NCBI GenBank assembly: GCA_021651055.1
Contig: JAJHOH010000001.1
Coordinates: 992,001-1,056,000, forward strand
From: Candidatus Manganitrophus morganii
Lineage (GTDB): Bacteria > Nitrospirota > Nitrospiria > SBBL01 > Manganitrophaceae
Reading direction: 5' to 3'
DNA length: 64,000 bases
In this document: positions 1-8,250 of the stretch, piece after piece
Position numbering within the stretch: position 1 is the first letter of the stretch
How the letters are laid out: every line of letters begins with the position of its first letter
Made by a program: the position numbers and the translations under genes
Notes under the pieces: model-generated
Databases searched by the model: none
What the model was told of the DNA's origin: nothing
Seen by the model: only the letters and a program-made list of their open reading frames with translations

Positions 1-82
1 TATCGCCAAACCGGTGGAGCCGACTGAGCTGATAACGGTGATGGTAAAGCTCATCAGCCGCTCTGGAGAACCGGTGTTATAA
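1..82 (+). CDS. Response regulator receiver domain, C-terminal fragment (partial)
   Basis: Reading from base 2 gives 26 codons ending in TAA at 80-82. The peptide contains AKPVEPTEL, which matches the conserved lysine-proline loop (KP-x-x-x-x-EL) near the end of two-component receiver domains, followed by a last amphipathic helix. The gene begins outside the window, so its other domains are unknown; it could be a lone receiver or the C-terminal receiver of a hybrid kinase. The call rests on one short motif. Confidence 0.6.
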   Translation, partial: IAKPVEPTELITVMVKLISRSGEPVL

Positions 83-392
83 CAAATTCCGCTTTCTTCA
101 GTCATATCGAAGCTGGCCGGCATTGATCTGTTGATCGTCACCTTTTCTTCTTCACATTCGATCATTGAGGTTGTCTTTTCAGTAATTTACTGATGCCGCG
201 CTGCCGGCGCTTCCAGGTTCCTGTTTGCGACCGTCATCCGAATTCAACCGTACCGCTTCGATCGCATTCTTCCTTTACAGCCGGTTTTTCTTTGTGACTC
301 TCTTCATTCATTGAACCGTTGCATATATCGCTTGCAACTGGAAATCCAGATGGTAAACTAATCTAATCACCTTGTCAGCTTGGAGAATACAT
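83..392. other. Intergenic stretch without a recognised gene
   Basis: About 310 bases between the receiver fragment and the next forward gene. I see no credible reading frame, tRNA or strong hairpin. It presumably holds the promoter of the gene at 393, but I cannot point to convincing -35/-10 boxes. Confidence 0.5.
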
Positions 393-1190
393 ATGATCCG
401 AACAGTCCGTGGAATACTTTTATTCGTATTTATTTTTTCTTTTTCCTCCGTCGCAGCCGAGGAAACTTCCCCTCAGCCGGTTCCGTCGGCTGAAGCGATC
501 CTCAAAGCGTCCATGGAGCGGATGTATCATCTGAAAGATCAGACCTCCAAGGTCACTTTCCGCGTCGTCCCTCCCGATGGAAAAGAAAAGAAGACCGTCT
601 TCCGGCTTTACTGGAAGAACTATTTCGGAAAAGATAATTTAAACAGCAAATCGCTCCTGGTAACGGAGTCGCCGGCCAATAACAAAGGGGAGAAGTTCCT
701 CCTCTGGGAGCGGCCCGAAGAGAAACAGGCAGATATTTGGCTTTATCTTCCGGAGCTTCGCCAGGTGCGGCGAATCCAGGCAGGGGGACATCAGCACGAT
801 AAAGAAGACGACTCGGACCTGCTCTTCGAGGATATGCACCAGCGCCCCATTGAAAAAGACGAACATCAGTTGATGAACGAGGAGGAAGTGCGGGGGGAGG
901 TGTGTTATGTCATCGAGAGCCGGCTGAAAGAGCATCCCGCTTACGGCAAAAAAATCCTCTATATCTCTAAAAACGAAGGGACGATTCGAAAGATCGATTA
1001 TTTCTCCGACGAGGGAGCCCTGTTGAAGACCCAATGGATCGATTGGCAGCGGATCGGCGAGAGCTTTGTTTGGAAGGTTTCCCAAATCGTTGATGCAGCG
1101 TCTTCCCGCAAAACCTTCGTTGAGCTCAGCGAGGTGAAGGTCAATGTCGGCTTAAGAGACGATCAATTCTCCGAGCGGGCGCTCCGCTAA
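393..1190 (+). CDS. Outer membrane lipoprotein-sorting protein (LolA-like, pfam17131 type)
   Basis: A 265-residue exported protein. The ATG at 393 is chosen over an upstream TTG (372) because a GGAGA ribosome site lies about 7 bases before it and because it places a clean signal peptide (MIRTVRGILLFVF..., cleavage near VAAEE) at the N terminus. The mature part has the features of the LolA-like family seen beside lipid and hopanoid RND exporters: a block around residues 105-150 with ERPEEKQADIWLYLPELRQV and LLFEDM, then a second half on re-equilibrating a lipid-binding beta sheet (GKKILYISKNEGTIRKIDYF). It probably binds a lipid or lipoprotein in the periplasm. No RND transporter is adjacent, so its partner is unknown. 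It stands alone on the forward strand, convergent with the YfiR gene. Confidence 0.7.
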   Translation: MIRTVRGILLFVFIFSFSSVAAEETSPQPVPSAEAILKASMERMYHLKDQTSKVTFRVVPPDGKEKKTVFRLYWKNYFGKDNLNSKSLLVTESPANNKGEKFLLWERPEEKQADIWLYLPELRQVRRIQAGGHQHDKEDDSDLLFEDMHQRPIEKDEHQLMNEEEVRGEVCYVIESRLKEHPAYGKKILYISKNEGTIRKIDYFSDEGALLKTQWIDWQRIGESFVWKVSQIVDAASSRKTFVELSEVKVNVGLRDDQFSERALR

Positions 1191-1242
1191 TCAGATTGGG
1201 ATTTATGAAGAGTGATCGCTGAACCGATCGACTCCGATCAGA

Positions 1243-1893
1243 TCACCTCATTACTCTAAGCGGGTAGATGGAAAGTCCCGAATACCCCTCCTCGGAGGGA
1301 AGTCTTTTATCTGCGCCGCCTTCGGGGACGATCCGGGCTAACTTTAACAACTGAGAGCTCGGTTTCAAACTGGCCCGCTCGAATGCAGCCACATTGACTG
1401 CAAAATGGACCCGGTTTTGATCCATGACCAATTGAACCATCCCCCCCTTTCCAGCGAAGCGCTCGATGTCGCTGACAGTCAATACCGGCGTTTGGCTAAG
1501 ATGTTTTAGAATCTCGGTGAGGTTCTCCTCCTCCGAGCGACTGACAAAGAGAATCCGGGATTCGACCGCCTCTTCGATCTTGGAGAATCGTTTCACCGTC
1601 ATCCGCTCGTCTCGGATATTCTTTCCCGAAACCACCTCATCGATAAGATCGCCGAAGGGATCGTCCCCCACGATCCCGATCACAAAGGGCCGGCCCTCTC
1701 TCATGATCTCTTCCGGCCACTCCACAAACTTGGCGAAGTGGTAGATAAATGCCGCCTTGATCTCGTACTCAGTGAGTGTCCGCGGCTCGGCTTGAGCAGG
1801 AAGAATCATGGCAACGATATACGTGACCCCAGTTAAAAACAGCCGAAATAGATCGATACGCAATATCATCTTTGAGTTCCGATGCGACGCCAT
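1243..1893 (-). CDS. YfiR-family periplasmic protein (DUF4154)
   Basis: About 216 residues with an N-terminal signal (ILRIDLFRLFLTGVTYIV, cleavage after PAQA). The mature start EYEIKAAFIYHFAKFVEWP is the hallmark of the YfiR/DUF4154 family, followed by FVIGIVGDDPFG and a late GGMVQLVMDQNRVHFAVN block. In Pseudomonas, YfiR is the periplasmic repressor of the diguanylate cyclase YfiN. Here no YfiN is adjacent; instead the gene follows a TonB receptor on the same strand, a pairing I know from other environmental bacteria. The mature protein has no cysteines, so the disulfide switch of Pseudomonas YfiR is absent. An upstream ATG at 1962 would overlap the receptor by 13 bases; I prefer 1893 for its GAAGG site and normal signal length. 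Confidence 0.8.
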   Translation of the reverse strand: MASHRNSKMILRIDLFRLFLTGVTYIVAMILPAQAEPRTLTEYEIKAAFIYHFAKFVEWPEEIMREGRPFVIGIVGDDPFGDLIDEVVSGKNIRDERMTVKRFSKIEEAVESRILFVSRSEEENLTEILKHLSQTPVLTVSDIERFAGKGGMVQLVMDQNRVHFAVNVAAFERASLKPSSQLLKLARIVPEGGADKRLPSEEGYSGLSIYPLRVMR

Positions 1894-1949
1894 GAAACCT
1901 TCGCCCTCTATGCGGGCCGGAGCAGTTACTCCGTCTCCTGACTTCATCT

Positions 1950-3989
1950 CTAATACCGCCATGCGATCTTTCCGTAAACGGCCCGCTGAATTTCCACCCG
2001 ATTCGGACCGGGGGGGCCGAACTCCGGGTGATGATCGTGAAGAAGGTTCTGCCCGACGACGGAGAGTTCCAGCTCTTTCGTGGGACGCCAGCCGAGACGG
2101 ATGTCCAACTCAAAATAGCTCGGCACGGTCGCGGCCGCCCCGGCATTATTCACCTGCAGCGTGTCGACCCAACGGAGGGCGGCGTCGAGCTCTACATTTT
2201 GCGGCAGGTCCATGGAGGAACGGAATGAAAACTGCTGTTCAGGATCGCCTGTTTCATTGCGCGCATTGTTGAAATCGGTCTCTCCCGGTTTGACACGAAT
2301 GTGCTCTTTGAGGCGGTTGTAGCCGCCGTGCAACCGCCACCAACTGAGCGCCTGATAATTTGCGCTGATCTCGAATCCATACGTCTTGCCTTCGAGATTG
2401 TTTTCAAAGAAAAAAGGGAGGATCGTGCCGGGCGTGGTGCTGGTGCTCCGGATATCATCGTAATCGTTGTAGAAGGTCGAGATGGAGCCGAAAATCTTTT
2501 GACCGAGTTGAGCGCGATAGCCGAGTTCGTAGGCGATCAGCTTTTCAGAATCAAAATCCGATCCTCCTGCCAAGAGGACCAGGGGCGGCGCCGGCTGAGA
2601 GAGGTCCCGGTCAATGCGGGAGGGCGTCCGAACCGCGCGTGAAATCGCCGCCCAAAGGATCTGTCGCTCGAGGGGTGTCCATGCAAGCCGCGCACTCGGT
2701 TCCAGCTCCAATCCGGTGTAGTCGTAGTATTCGACCTTGGTCCCAAGGGTGAGGGTCAGATTTTCCCGGAGCGTGATCTCATCTTGTATAAATCCGCTGA
2801 AGAGGCTTTGGTTCAGAACCGGCGGGAAAAACGCCAAACCAGGCGCGTTTCCGACCACGTCTCGGGTGAAGCGATAGCCGAGGCCCCACACAAAACGGTT
2901 GCGCTCGCCCAGCCGGAAGCGATGCTGAAAATCGAGGTCATAGGTATCGAGGTCATCTTCGAAAGTTCCGGCGGGAGCAAAGACGATCGAATTAATCACA
3001 AGCGCCGGAACAAACATAGACAGATGCGTCTGGTCGTAATAGAGTTGCAGGCTCATGTCGGAATCGTGCGAAAAGGTATGCGACCAGCGCCCCAGCAGAT
3101 TGCCGCCGCTGATCTCGGCAACCCCTCCTGTCGTGAGGTTTTCGTCGCCGCTGTAAATATCGCCTTGCAAGGTGAGATGATTTTTTAGAGACCCTTCGGC
3201 ATCGATCCGGAACCCGCCTGAGGACATATGCCACGCGTCCGAGGCCTCGCTCCCGTCGGCGAAGACTTCATTCCCCCTGTCGAAATACTTACCATAAACC
3301 CGATAATAGACATCGGGAGCGAGCATGCCGCCGTAGCGTATCCCGGTAAAACCCCGCAACGCTGTTCCCCCGCCCGCCTCCCAGTAAACCCCCTGCGTCT
3401 CTTTGGCGCTTTTGGTCATGATATTAATCACGCCATTGACCGCATTGGCGCCCCAGAGCGCGCCGCCGGGACCGTTGATCACCTCGATCCGATCGATATC
3501 TTCGAGCAGAGTGTCCTGTCTGTCCCAAAAAACACCGGAAAAAAGCGGCGTATAAACGGTCCGCCCATCGATCAGGACCAGCAGTTTATTGGCCAGATCG
3601 GTGTTGAATCCGCGCGCGCTGATCCCCCAGTCACGCGAATTTTTCTGCGCCACGTTCAAATGATCCGCCAGCCGCAACGCTTCCGGAATGCTCGAAGCGC
3701 CGGACCGGCGAATCTCTCCACCTGGAATCACGTAGACCGATGCGGCCGCCTCACTCAAGGGCTCCGGCGTTTTTGACACGGAGGTGACCTCGATGTTCAT
3801 CAGCTCTTCAATCGTCATACTCAACAGATCGTCGGGATACATCGGTTTCGTTGCCTCCTCCGCTGCAGCCGCTGCAGCTTTGAGCGCGATGCATACGGCA
3901 AGAACGAGGCAACGAATCACAAAAACAAGCCGCCGCCTCGATCCGGCCGCCGTGCCCTCGAAGTCGTTTTCCACTATTCGGCTCCTCAT
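1950..3989 (-). CDS. TonB-dependent outer membrane receptor
   Basis: A 679-residue protein with a long signal region ending in an alanine run (residues 30-45). The plug domain follows: VTSVSKTPEPLSEAAASVYV, then GASSIPEALRLADHLNVAQ, RGFNTDLANKLLVLIDGRT and VINGPGGALWGANAVNGVINI, the classic order of TonB plug motifs. The rest is alternating aromatic beta strands ending in an aromatic residue plus basic tail (GKIAWRY), as expected for a 22-strand barrel. It imports an unknown ligand such as a siderophore, cobalamin or metal complex; nothing nearby identifies it. It is transcribed with the downstream YfiR gene, and the two may form a sensing pair. Confidence 0.88.
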   Translation of the reverse strand: MRSRIVENDFEGTAAGSRRRLVFVIRCLVLAVCIALKAAAAAAEEATKPMYPDDLLSMTIEELMNIEVTSVSKTPEPLSEAAASVYVIPGGEIRRSGASSIPEALRLADHLNVAQKNSRDWGISARGFNTDLANKLLVLIDGRTVYTPLFSGVFWDRQDTLLEDIDRIEVINGPGGALWGANAVNGVINIMTKSAKETQGVYWEAGGGTALRGFTGIRYGGMLAPDVYYRVYGKYFDRGNEVFADGSEASDAWHMSSGGFRIDAEGSLKNHLTLQGDIYSGDENLTTGGVAEISGGNLLGRWSHTFSHDSDMSLQLYYDQTHLSMFVPALVINSIVFAPAGTFEDDLDTYDLDFQHRFRLGERNRFVWGLGYRFTRDVVGNAPGLAFFPPVLNQSLFSGFIQDEITLRENLTLTLGTKVEYYDYTGLELEPSARLAWTPLERQILWAAISRAVRTPSRIDRDLSQPAPPLVLLAGGSDFDSEKLIAYELGYRAQLGQKIFGSISTFYNDYDDIRSTSTTPGTILPFFFENNLEGKTYGFEISANYQALSWWRLHGGYNRLKEHIRVKPGETDFNNARNETGDPEQQFSFRSSMDLPQNVELDAALRWVDTLQVNNAGAAATVPSYFELDIRLGWRPTKELELSVVGQNLLHDHHPEFGPPGPNRVEIQRAVYGKIAWRY

Positions 3990-4268
3990 ATGCGCTTCGC
4001 CTCGATCCTGACGGTCGTTTGGAACTGATCGGCCCAGAGAAGTTCTTTATCCTTCATTAAGGTATGGTATCGCAGCCGTACATTGAGTTTCAAAAGGGTA
4101 GATACCGAAATAGAATGGCACTAAGTATAGCACCCGCTTGAGAAACGGGAATCAAGGATAAGATGTAGATTAAAATCATGTGTCAGAAGTTTAATGGAGT
4201 GGACGAAACGAAATTTCCGGGCCGACGCCGACCGGTGAGCGAACGGAAACGTCTTGAAGGAAAGGAAT
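3990..4268. other. Intergenic region upstream of the TonB receptor
   Basis: About 280 bases between the receptor start and the terminator of the next reverse-strand gene. I see no reading frame or RNA motif I can support. It should hold the promoter of the receptor. Confidence 0.4.
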
Positions 4269-4306
4269 AAAAGTCAGGAGGGTCTCAAACGCCCCTCCTG
4301 ACTTTT
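4269..4306 (-). terminator. Bidirectional intrinsic terminator
   Basis: A perfect 14-bp inverted repeat (AAAAGTCAGGAGGG at 4269-4282 and its complement at 4293-4306) with a 10-base loop. The arms start and end in A and T runs, so it can work in either direction. It lies 5 bases beyond the stop codon of the reverse-strand gene at 4312 and most likely ends that transcript. Confidence 0.85.
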
Positions 4307-4311
4307 CAGGA

Positions 4312-4857
4312 TCAGCGTTGGATTCTGGGGGGTTTGTCGGTCATTTCTCGGTAGAGTTGATGAAACTGATCGTCGGTCAGCGACGGATCTGAAATTCGCT
4401 TTAGCTCTTCCGGGCTGACCGGGATTTGAAAGGCTTCATCAAAGATCGAAACGCCGATGCCGATATAATGAGCGGCCAGGCGCTTCTCGGGAAGGAGAAA
4501 TTGGATTCCGTCATTATACTTCAGCGCCAACTGAATCGCCTGCCTCGCCACGTCGGCGGGAATCTCTTTTCCGAAGCCGATATTTCGAGGGGGATGTCCC
4601 TTCCGGAAAACCTGCGGGCGCACCTTGGTAATCGAGAGGGCTTCGAATTCCTTTTTAACGGCGTCGGCCTCATTCTTTCGCTCCGGCGCGAGAAAAATTT
4701 CAACCAGAATATCGCGGCGACCGGCGGCCTCTTTGGCGGCGGGTGCGGCGGGCGACTCGGACGAGCGGCCCGGCTCCGCGGGGGCCGGAGCGGCAAAAAG
4801 GGACAAGAGCAAAATTCCCCCGGCGAGCCTGAAAAGGATGGTCGCTTTCTTCATCAT
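4312..4857 (-). CDS. Secreted hypothetical protein
   Basis: A 181-residue protein that I do not recognise. It has a clear signal peptide (MMKKATILFRLAGGILLLSLF, cleavage near APAEP), then a low-complexity Ala/Pro/Ser linker to about residue 45. The rest is a compact mixed alpha/beta region containing DILVEIFLAPERKNEADAVK, a GFGKEIPADVARQAIQLALKY helix, and an IGIGVSIFDEAFQIPVSPEE segment. No cysteines or metal motif are visible. It is monocistronic with its own terminator. It is probably periplasmic; the function is unknown. Confidence 0.65.
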   Translation of the reverse strand: MMKKATILFRLAGGILLLSLFAAPAPAEPGRSSESPAAPAAKEAAGRRDILVEIFLAPERKNEADAVKKEFEALSITKVRPQVFRKGHPPRNIGFGKEIPADVARQAIQLALKYNDGIQFLLPEKRLAAHYIGIGVSIFDEAFQIPVSPEELKRISDPSLTDDQFHQLYREMTDKPPRIQR

Positions 4858-5110
4858 CGTTCCTTTTGGTTTGAGGTTCGGTAATCGGTCGGCGCTATTC
4901 TAACAAAAGAAGCTTCCTTTGGAAAGGATGCTAAAAAAAGGTGACGGCCCGGATGCAGACCCTCACCGAAGCGTCGCGAAGGGATCCGGAAGACGCTTCT
5001 TCCTGATTCCACTTCCCGCAAACAGAGAAGAGGGCTCGGACGACACAATGATTGCAGTCGGTCGGATTCAGTTTTCCAATTGGGAAAAAAGGACTTCCGA
5101 CGTTTTAGAC

Positions 5111-5236
5111 ATTGAAGCTCCCCGCAGCAAGCTGCGGGGAATCTTCGACCCGAAAGGATGGAAAGACTCTATTTGTATTCGCGCGTCTAACCTTCGCAGC
5201 AAGCTGCGAGGAATGCGACGCGCGTGCGTGTTCAGG
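5111..5236 (+). repeat. Hairpin-ended repeat, copy 1 (126 bp)
   Basis: This block recurs at 21746-21926. It begins with a hairpin, CCCCGCAGCAAGCTGCGGGG, runs through GACCCGAAAGGATGG, and ends with a related hairpin, CTTCGCAGCAAGCTGCGAGG, followed by GCGACGCGCGTGCGTGTTCAGG. Apart from two substitutions this copy equals copy 2 except that it lacks about 55 internal bases. The architecture, two different subterminal hairpins around a variable non-coding middle, resembles miniature elements mobilised by IS200/IS605-type Y1 transposases (palindrome-associated elements). No transposase is present in the window. Confidence 0.8.
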
Positions 5237-5297
5237 CGTTAATGAGGATGCCCGCCGGGACGGCCGGCATCCAGGGCGAGCACCTTCTCTCACGTGA

Positions 5298-5352
5298 TTT
5301 AACAGCGATTTAACATCTCTGCAACGACATCGTGACTCCGGACCGATACGAT
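5298..5352 (+). promoter_or_regulatory. Putative Pho box and promoter for porin-pstS
   Basis: Three heptamers TTTAACA (5298-5304), TTTAACA (5309-5315) and TGCAACG (5320-5326) recur at exact 11-bp spacing, with a weaker fourth unit at 5331-5337. Direct heptamers in 11-bp phase are how PhoB/PhoP-type regulators bind. A -10-like TACGAT at 5347-5352 follows at about the distance expected for PhoB-activated promoters. The downstream genes, a porin and PstS, fit phosphate control. The repeats are seen; the regulator is inferred. Confidence 0.55.
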
Positions 5353-5593
5353 GCAATTGTCTTTAAAAGATGTTCCTGACAAACATCAAAGTCCATTTTA
5401 ATAAGGGAAAGCAGATCACCGTGGCACAAAATAAAAAGAAGAAAAAAATCAGTTTAAGGAAAGCGATCCTCCGTGAGATCTCCCGGGCGATCGGATAATA
5501 CGTTTCCCCAATGGGCGCGATCTCGAAAAGAGCAAAAAGAGAATCCGTCCTAACCTATAAACCTCAAAAGACGAGCGAAAGGAGAAAGAGAAG

Positions 5594-6832
5594 ATGTCCC
5601 GATTCATGGCAATCATGCTGGTGGCGATCGGACTTGTGGGACTGTCGAGCATCAAAGGCTTCGCAGAAGACCGTAAAACGTTGGAAGAGCTATTGGTTGA
5701 TAAAGGAACCATTTCAAAAGAAGAAGCCGCTTCCCTTCAAACGACCAAACTGACGAAGGGGGTCGATCGGATTACCTTCGGCGGCGATCTCCGCCTTCGG
5801 CACGAATCGTTCATGAACGACAGCGAAACCGCCAGCCGCAACAGAGACCGGCACCGGCAGCGCTTTCGGTTGCGGTTCGGAGGCACCCTAAAAATCGACG
5901 AATTTCTCGTCGGCATTCAGCTCGCCTCCGGAGGGGGAGAACAGGTTTCAACCAATCAGAGCTTCGACAGTCTCTTCAGCCAGAAGCCGCTCTGGATCCA
6001 GCAAGCTTACTTACAATGGAAAGCGGCCCAGTGGCTGAAGCTGACCGGCGGGAAAATGCCGAATCCGTTCTTTCGGGCTTACAGCTCGGATATCGTTTGG
6101 GACGACGACGTGACCCCGGAAGGTTTTGCCGAAAGCCTCACCTTTCCGCTCTCGGAGAGGGTCACCCTCTTCGTCAATGCCGGCCAGTTCCTTCTCGATG
6201 AAGACAGCGGCGACAACAACGACCAATGGCTGTTCGGTGAGCAGGTCGGCGCCGACATCGGCCTTGGCAAGAACACGAAACTGATGCTGGCCGGCGCATT
6301 TTACAATTTCAAGAATGCGACGCTGGGAACGTTCGGACAGGCGGCTGTTCAAGAAGGGAATACGCGGGTTCCTCCGACCCCTCCGGCGACCGCGCCGACC
6401 AATATCTTGGTCAACAATTACCGCGTCGTCGATATCACACTCCAGCTTGCCACCAAGGTGGGAGACCTTCCTCTCTCCCTTCAGGGGGATTACGTTAAAA
6501 ATCTCGCCGATACGACGACCGATAAGGACATGGGCTATCAAGCCGGCGTGATCGTCGGCAAAGCCTCCGATCCTCAATCCTGGGAAGCGGCTTACTTCTA
6601 CAAGCTCGTCGAAACGGATGCCACCGTGGCCGATCTGGCCGATTCTGATTTCGGGAACGGCGGGACCAATCGGAAGGGACACATCGTCTGGGTCGCCTAC
6701 AATCCGACCAAAGCGCTCCAGCTGAAAGCGAAGTTTTTCATGACCGAGCTTGAAGATGAAACGCTTCCCCCGGGAGCCGGCGGAAAAGATGATATCGACC
6801 GACTTCAGGTAGATGCTTCAATTAAGTTTTAA
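5594..6832 (+). CDS. Outer membrane porin (putative porin family)
   Basis: A 412-residue beta-barrel protein preceded by a purine-rich site (GGAGAAAGAGAAG). The signal peptide ([20 protein letters not shown]) is followed by a short region, [20 protein letters not shown], typical of porins that carry a small periplasmic N-terminal helix pair. From about residue 55 the sequence alternates as barrel strands ([53 protein letters not shown]), the pattern of the Porin_5 family. It ends in VDASIKF with a terminal phenylalanine, the outer-membrane insertion signal. It sits 31 bases before pstS and downstream of a Pho-box-like site, so phosphate or phosphate-ester passage across the outer membrane is a reasonable inference. 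Confidence 0.8.
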   Translation: MSRFMAIMLVAIGLVGLSSIKGFAEDRKTLEELLVDKGTISKEEAASLQTTKLTKGVDRITFGGDLRLRHESFMNDSETASRNRDRHRQRFRLRFGGTLKIDEFLVGIQLASGGGEQVSTNQSFDSLFSQKPLWIQQAYLQWKAAQWLKLTGGKMPNPFFRAYSSDIVWDDDVTPEGFAESLTFPLSERVTLFVNAGQFLLDEDSGDNNDQWLFGEQVGADIGLGKNTKLMLAGAFYNFKNATLGTFGQAAVQEGNTRVPPTPPATAPTNILVNNYRVVDITLQLATKVGDLPLSLQGDYVKNLADTTTDKDMGYQAGVIVGKASDPQSWEAAYFYKLVETDATVADLADSDFGNGGTNRKGHIVWVAYNPTKALQLKAKFFMTELEDETLPPGAGGKDDIDRLQVDASIKF

Positions 6833-6863
6833 CACGGTTCAACGACAGACAAGGAGAAAAGAA

Positions 6864-7856
6864 ATGATGAAAAAATCGGTTCTCGTCATGATCCTATTGA
6901 TCGGATTGGCCGCGGCCGCATGGGCCAAATCGACCCTCATCAAGGTCGACGGCTCCAGCACCGTCTTCCCGATCACCGAAGCGGTGGCCGAGGAGTTCCA
7001 GAAAAAGAATTCCGGCGTGAGGGTGACCGTCGGCATCTCCGGCACCGGCGGCGGTTTCAAGAAATTCTGCGCCGGCGAGATCGACATCTCCGACGCCTCC
7101 CGCCCCATCAAGCTCTCCGAGGTGGAAATTTGCGTCGATAACAATATCAAATATGTTGAGCTGCCGGTCGCCTACGACGGCATCGCCGTGGTGGTCAACC
7201 CGAAAAACCACTGGGTCGATCACCTCACCGTTGAGGAATTAAAGAAGATGTGGGAGCCGGCCGCCCAGGGAAAGGTCATGAAGTGGAGCCAGATCCGCTC
7301 CGGCTGGCCCGACAAGGAGATCCGCCTCTACGGTCCGGGGGTCGACTCCGGCACGTTCGACTACTTTACCGAGGCGATCGTCGGAAAATCCCAAGCCAGC
7401 CGCGGCGACTTCACCGCCAGCGAGGATGACAACGTCCTCGTCCAGGGGGTCGCCTCCGACCAAAACGCCCTCGGCTTCTTCGGGGTGGCCTATTTTGAGC
7501 ACAACAAAGACCGGCTCAAGCTGGTGCCGATTGATGACAAAAATGATTCCAACGGAAAAGGAGCGGTTCTTCCCGAGTACAACAACATCCTGGAGGGAAC
7601 CTATCAACCGCTGGCGCGTCCGATCTTCATCTATGTGAGCACCCAGTCGGCTAAAAAACCGGAGGTGGAGGGCTTCGTCAATTTCTACATGAGCAATGGG
7701 GCGGCGCTCGCTAAAGAGGTCGGCTACATCGCCCTTCCCGATCGGGCGTATGAGTTGGCACAGACCCGGTTCCAGAAACGGGTGGCCGGATCGGTCTTCG
7801 GCGGAGGAGCACAGGTCGGCGTCAGCATTGAGGACCTTCTTCAAAAGGAAAAATAA
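6864..7856 (+). CDS. pstS: Phosphate-binding protein PstS
   Basis: A 330-residue periplasmic solute-binding protein. The ATG at 6864 follows AAGGAG with proper spacing; an in-frame upstream start would run into the porin. Signal peptide: [21 protein letters not shown]. The phosphate-binding signature is present: [17 protein letters not shown], then [25 protein letters not shown] and later [18 protein letters not shown]. These supply the Thr/Ser/Gly/Arg/Asp contacts known for PstS. It would deliver phosphate to a PstCAB transporter, which is not in this window. A strong terminator follows, so the transcript is probably just porin-pstS. Confidence 0.92.
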   Translation: MMKKSVLVMILLIGLAAAAWAKSTLIKVDGSSTVFPITEAVAEEFQKKNSGVRVTVGISGTGGGFKKFCAGEIDISDASRPIKLSEVEICVDNNIKYVELPVAYDGIAVVVNPKNHWVDHLTVEELKKMWEPAAQGKVMKWSQIRSGWPDKEIRLYGPGVDSGTFDYFTEAIVGKSQASRGDFTASEDDNVLVQGVASDQNALGFFGVAYFEHNKDRLKLVPIDDKNDSNGKGAVLPEYNNILEGTYQPLARPIFIYVSTQSAKKPEVEGFVNFYMSNGAALAKEVGYIALPDRAYELAQTRFQKRVAGSVFGGGAQVGVSIEDLLQKEK

Positions 7857-7883
7857 CTTTTCATCACTCCGCGTCGGTGAATG

Positions 7884-7920
7884 GGAGGGGGGCACTGCCG
7901 AAGTGCCCCCCTCCGGTTTT
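7884..7920 (+). terminator. Intrinsic terminator of pstS
   Basis: A 13-bp perfect stem (GGAGGGGGGCACT at 7884-7896 and its complement at 7902-7914) with a 5-base loop and a T tract after CGG. It lies 27 bases after the pstS stop. Confidence 0.88.
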
Positions 7921-8250
7921 GAATGTGAAAAACAGTCCTTCCGTTAAAATGAAAGCAGCGCCCCCGTCCCAAGCCGACGGACGGATTGTTCCTCTCCCCC
8001 GCGAAATACCACGACACCGATAGCTGTTCTCCCGTAATTGAAAAAAGTTTTTTCGTCTAAGGCTTTTTCCCCCTTCAATTACGCCGATTCCCTATAGCCA
8101 ATCGGAAGAAGATTGGTATACTTCCCAGGTCTTATCCCACGAAAGTTCTCTCCGGGTAAGATATACCCTTCTCGTGTCTTCCTTCCGGCGGCGCTAAGAG
8201 GCCTTCGTTCAATGCCTCCCTCTTTCAACCCTTCTGTAGATAGGAAAATA
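7921..8250. other. Intergenic leader upstream of the large GH123-like gene
   Basis: About 330 bases. The only structure I see is an inverted repeat CGTAATTGAA (8033-8042) / TTCAATTACG (8074-8083) enclosing T-rich sequence, and a short hairpin CCAATC...GATTGG near 8098-8116. Neither matches a riboswitch I know; the first could be an operator or a terminator-like hairpin. Confidence 0.4.

Larger units (their letters stand above)
4858..5593. other. Long intergenic region with hairpin repeat and Pho-box promoter
   Basis: About 735 bases without a credible gene. It contains copy 1 of a hairpin repeat (5111-5236), a further hairpin (GGATGCC at 5246-5252 and GGCATCC at 5266-5272), and three heptamers in 11-bp phase (5298-5326) read as a Pho box. 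The stretch after it (5340-5593) would be the leader of the porin/pstS transcript. Short frames here are not supported. Confidence 0.6.

Noticed and set aside
8033-8116. Possible riboswitch in the leader of the GH123-like gene
   Set aside because: Only two short inverted repeats are present; neither GEMM-I nor another riboswitch core that I know is seen.
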